Assembly (NCBI GenBank): GCA_002327525.1
Contig: DCWG01000157.1
Span: 1 to 10,223, forward strand
DNA length: 10,223 bases
Source of the DNA: Gammaproteobacteria bacterium UBA2168
GTDB lineage: Bacteria; Pseudomonadota; Gammaproteobacteria; Pseudomonadales; Azotimanducaceae
Direction of reading: 5' to 3'
How positions within the stretch are numbered: position 1 is the first letter of the stretch; every line of letters begins with the position of its first letter. Of the stretch, positions 7,835 to 10,223 are shown in pieces. The notes beneath the pieces are model-generated. The model made no database searches. It worked only from the letters and a program-made list of their open reading frames with translations, and had not been told where the DNA came from. Both the position numbers and the translations under genes were made by a program.

Positions 7835-8079
7835 TCGCCTCAACCACCTCCGACAGCGTGGGCGATAAGACCTACAGGCACGTTGATCTACTGTGCCTGC
7901 AACTTCACGGCTCAATCCCTCGGTTTCACACTTGCATGCTCGAGCGTTGCGCCGTAACAGCAGTCCAGAGGGAGGACGGCGGCGTCTTGTTCTCACAATA
8001 ATACAGCGTTCAAAACATTTGTTATCAATGCCTCAGCCCTTCGAATGAAGTTACAAACCGCGACCAAATCGCGGGTTAA
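7835..8079. other. Intergenic stretch without a recognisable gene
   Basis: No supportable gene on either strand. A second inverted repeat, CAGGCAC, 11-nt loop, GTGCCTG, lies at 7875-7899. From about 7985 to 8148 the sequence becomes clearly richer in A and T than the flanking genes, then returns to high GC. A near-hairpin ACCGCG-ACCAAAT-CGCGGGT, with one bulged G, lies at 8057-8076. Confidence 0.5.
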
Positions 8080-8415
8080 AGGTCAGTCGTCTCGTCACAT
8101 AGAATACGTATTTATGATAAAGCTACTTTCCTATCTTTCGCGCATCATCAGGAGGAAGGGCAAGGGGAAGATGATCTGGACGCCGGCGGTGGCCACGCGC
8201 CTTACGGCCTGGACGACAGTACCAGTGGCGATGGCACATCGACCGCGAATCGCGTCATCTCCATTCAGGGTTGCGAGACAATACTGACGGACCGGTTGAA
8301 CGCTGCCCCGGCCATCCCCTCGGTGGTGTTCAACAACGGTGTTCCCGGCGACAAGCCCTCCCACCTGCTGGAAACCGAATCGGGCGATGCGTACAAGATC
8401 GTCGAAGAAATCTAG
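8080..8415 (+). pseudogene. Start-less 3' relic of an unidentified gene
   Basis: A frame stays open from just after TAA (8077) to TAG (8413-8415), 111 sense codons, with no ATG, GTG or TTG until TTG near 8296. From about 8149 onward codon choice is rich in G and C at third positions, like the neighbouring genes. The peptide looks protein-like: an acidic Gly-rich part (EEGQGEDDLDAGGG, then APYGLDDSTSGDGTSTANR), then VISIQGCETILTDRLNA, SVVFNNGVPGD and an end HLLETESGDAYKIVEEI. The part before 8149 is AT-rich and reads like non-coding DNA in this frame. I infer a gene that lost its 5' part at a junction near 8148. I do not recognise the family. A frameshifted short gene starting at ATG 8114 in another frame is an alternative. 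Confidence 0.4.
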
Positions 8416-8543
8416 AATGAACCCTGCGCGCTTGGTTCGTAGCGAACCGAGAGCCGCAACCCGTCGAATGGCACCTCGCGCCGTGACTTAGCCACCCGCC
8501 AGGAGTAATTTCCCCTGCAATCATCACATTGGGGAGATAGCTA

Positions 8544-10094
8544 GTGGTCTGGCAGCCGGAGATCGACGAACTGAACCTGCGCAAGAAGTTTTCGGAGCAG
8601 ATGGGAGGCCCTGAAGGCGTAGCGGTGCAGCACAAGCGCGGGAAGCTCACCATACGCGAACGCCTGGACCTGCTGGCAGACGGCGGTTCTTTTCAGGAAA
8701 TTGGTCAGCTCGCCGGAGCTGCCACTTACGAGGGCGACGACCTAGTCGACGTGAGGCCGTCGAACATGGTGATCGGACTTTGTGCACTCAACGGCCGCAA
8801 GGTGGTTCTCAACGGCGGTGATTTTACCGTGAGAGGCGGTGCCGCTGACGCATCTGTCGGTAACAAGGGAGGGCACGCTCAAAACATGGCGCTCAGCTGG
8901 CGCCTTCCCTACGTGAGACTCCTCGATTCCACCGGCGGCAGCGTCAAGACTTTTGAACAGATCGGGCGCACCTACATTCCCACCAACCCGGTGACACCCG
9001 GCATCGAAAAACTCCTCTGCACAGCGCCCGTCGTGTCGGCCGCGCTCGGTTCCGTTGCCGGCCTGCCTGCGGTCGATGCCTGTCTTGCGCACTTTAATGT
9101 CATGGTCAAGGGTATCAGCCAGGTCTTCCCCGGCGGCCCTCCCGTCGTGAAGGCAGCGCTGGGGCTGGACATCTCCAAAGAGGACCTGGGCGACGAACGT
9201 ACCCAGGTCTATGGCAGCGGGGTCATAGACAACCTCGCGAGCAGCGAGGAAGAGGCTTTCGACATGATCAAGCGCTTTCTGAGCTACCTGCCGGACAACG
9301 TCTGGCAGATGCCACCCCGAGAACAGACGGGCGACGACCGCGATCGCAGAGAAGAGGCGCTGTTATCCGCGATACCCCGTAACAAACGCAGCATCTACGA
9401 CCCCCGCGCCATCCTGGACGCCGTACTCGACAGGGACTCGTTTTTCGAGATCACACCCCACTACGGATGTTCCCGAATTCTGGGTCTAGCTCGCATGGAC
9501 GGTTACCCGGTCGGGATTATGATCAACAATCCCAAACATCAGGGTGGGTCCATGGATGTCGCCGCCGGCACCAAGGTGATCCGTTTCCTGCAGCTTTGCG
9601 ATACTTTCCATCTGCCCATGGTGTATTTCGCTGACGAGCCGGGATTCATGGTCAGTCCGGAACAGCAACGCCAGGGTATCGTTCGTGCTGGCGCCAAGAT
9701 GCTGTGCGCCACCCTGCGCACGCGCATGCCCTGGATCACGATCATCATCCGACAGCTCTATGGGGTCGCTGGCCAGTGCCACGATCGCCCGTCCGGTATG
9801 TTCAAACGTGTTGCGTGGCCTTCCGGGCACTGGGGATCGATGCACGTTTCCGGCGGAGTGTCTGCAGCATACCGACGCGTGATCGCCGAATCAGACGATC
9901 CGGAAACCACGCAGAAGGAAATCGAAGCCAAGCTCGGCGCGCTGTCTTCACCGTTCCGCACAGCGGAGGCTTTCAACATCGAGGAGATCATGGATCCGCG
10001 CGACACGCGGCCGATGGTGTGCGAATTCATCGACATGGCACAGGCGGTACTGCAAACCCAGCTCGGCCCGGGTCCAACGCCGTATATGCCCTGA
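8544..10094 (+). CDS. Divergent acyl-CoA carboxylase carboxyltransferase subunit
   Basis: 516 residues of the PccB/MccB-type carboxyltransferase family, with two crotonase-like halves. These enzymes move carboxyl from biotin to an acyl-CoA. The N-terminal half has KLTIRERLDLLAD (34-46), GGDFTVRGGA (91-100), the first oxyanion-hole region LLDSTGGSVKTFEQIG (126-141) and FNVMVKGISQVFPGGPPVV (184-202). The C-terminal half has NNPKHQGGSMDVAAGTKVIRF (about 328-348), FADEPGFMV (362-370) and YGVAGQCHDRPSG (406-418). Both active-site loops differ from the common forms (SGGARI and YGGAYDVM), so the acyl-CoA substrate cannot be given; propionyl-CoA carboxylase beta is only the nearest general label. Start GTG at 8544 has GGGGAG 7 nt upstream. 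No biotin carboxylase lies next to it within the window; one could follow past the edge. A decarboxylase role, as in methylmalonyl-CoA decarboxylase alpha, is possible. Confidence 0.88.
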   Translation: MVWQPEIDELNLRKKFSEQMGGPEGVAVQHKRGKLTIRERLDLLADGGSFQEIGQLAGAATYEGDDLVDVRPSNMVIGLCALNGRKVVLNGGDFTVRGGAADASVGNKGGHAQNMALSWRLPYVRLLDSTGGSVKTFEQIGRTYIPTNPVTPGIEKLLCTAPVVSAALGSVAGLPAVDACLAHFNVMVKGISQVFPGGPPVVKAALGLDISKEDLGDERTQVYGSGVIDNLASSEEEAFDMIKRFLSYLPDNVWQMPPREQTGDDRDRREEALLSAIPRNKRSIYDPRAILDAVLDRDSFFEITPHYGCSRILGLARMDGYPVGIMINNPKHQGGSMDVAAGTKVIRFLQLCDTFHLPMVYFADEPGFMVSPEQQRQGIVRAGAKMLCATLRTRMPWITIIIRQLYGVAGQCHDRPSGMFKRVAWPSGHWGSMHVSGGVSAAYRRVIAESDDPETTQKEIEAKLGALSSPFRTAEAFNIEEIMDPRDTRPMVCEFIDMAQAVLQTQLGPGPTPYMP

Positions 10095-10110
10095 GCAGCT
10101 GCTTCTGCTC
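10093..10110 (+). terminator. Hairpin overlapping the carboxyltransferase stop
   Basis: GAGCAG, loop CTGCTT, CTGCTC; the left arm begins inside the TGA stop codon. No T-run follows. It could slow or end transcription, but the tandem repeat immediately after also folds, so either may matter. Confidence 0.25.
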
Positions 10111-10120
10111 ATCCGGCCGG

Positions 10121-10223
10121 GGACGTCCTGCCGGGCGTCCTGCCGGGGACACACACCGGCGTCCTGCCGGGGACACACACCGGCGTCCTGCCGGGGACAC
10201 GTCCTGCCGGGGACACACACCAG
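10121..10223. repeat. GC-rich minisatellite, truncated by the window edge
   Basis: GTCCTGCCGGG begins at 10125, 10137, 10161, 10185 and 10201, giving units of 12, 24, 24, 16 and at least 23 nt. The two full 24-nt units are identical and contain GTCCTGCCGGGGAC followed by ACACACCGGC; the other units are shortened versions. Most units carry an inverted repeat GTCC-TGCCGG-GGAC, so each can form a small hairpin on either strand. Units are adjacent with no unique spacers. The minus strand reads as a repetitive peptide (CPRQDAGV units), which I regard as a by-product of the repeat. Confidence 0.9.

Noticed and set aside
7241..7996. 251-codon minus-strand open frame over the end of hppA
   Set aside because: Mirrors highly conserved pyrophosphatase codons and crosses the hppA terminator; its C-terminal part is a translation of GC-biased antisense DNA.
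8045..8287. 80-codon plus-strand frame starting in the AT-rich patch
   Set aside because: No ribosome binding site; its later part runs in a different frame from the one with good codon usage and has a basic, unstructured translation.
10121..10223. CRISPR array
   Set aside because: Units are contiguous or shortened copies with no unique spacers of regular length.

Overview
The window looks like ordinary chromosome from a free-living, moderately GC-rich gammaproteobacterium. Support for this: a run of aroQ, accB and prmA, a large DsbD, a DUF2333 protein next to a lipoprotein, and frequent GTG/TTG starts. The lineage is inferred from gene content and cannot be pinned to a genus. There are no tRNA or rRNA genes, IS elements or integrases.

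Left arm (1-3516, minus strand). Transcription runs leftwards through dsbD (periplasmic thiol reductase), aroQ (type II 3-dehydroquinase), accB (biotin carrier of acetyl-CoA carboxylase) and prmA (L11 methyltransferase, cut by the window edge). aroQ, accB and prmA are tightly spaced and probably one operon. accC, which normally sits between accB and prmA, is missing: only 22 nt separate the two genes. dsbD appears to need a CTG start to obtain its signal peptide.

Middle (3517-5759, plus strand). A divergent intergenic region carries a small inverted repeat. After it come a TPR-like lipoprotein and a DUF2333 single-pass membrane protein, which are probably functionally linked although neither has a defined role. 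A perfect 7-bp hairpin lies between them.

Right arm (5760-10223, plus strand). A complete membrane pyrophosphatase (hppA) shows residues typical of K+-dependent, Na+-transporting enzymes and ends at a 13-bp perfect hairpin. The next 750 nt have no intact gene. They hold an AT-richer stretch and then a start-less reading frame with coding-like composition (8080-8415), probably the 3' relic of a lost gene. Next is a full-length but divergent acyl-CoA carboxylase carboxyltransferase with altered active-site loops. The window ends in a GC-rich minisatellite that continues past the edge.

The main points for follow-up are the accB locus without accC, the non-canonical carboxyltransferase with no biotin carboxylase in view, the gene relic, and the terminal tandem repeat. 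I see no clear sign of an entirely new system.
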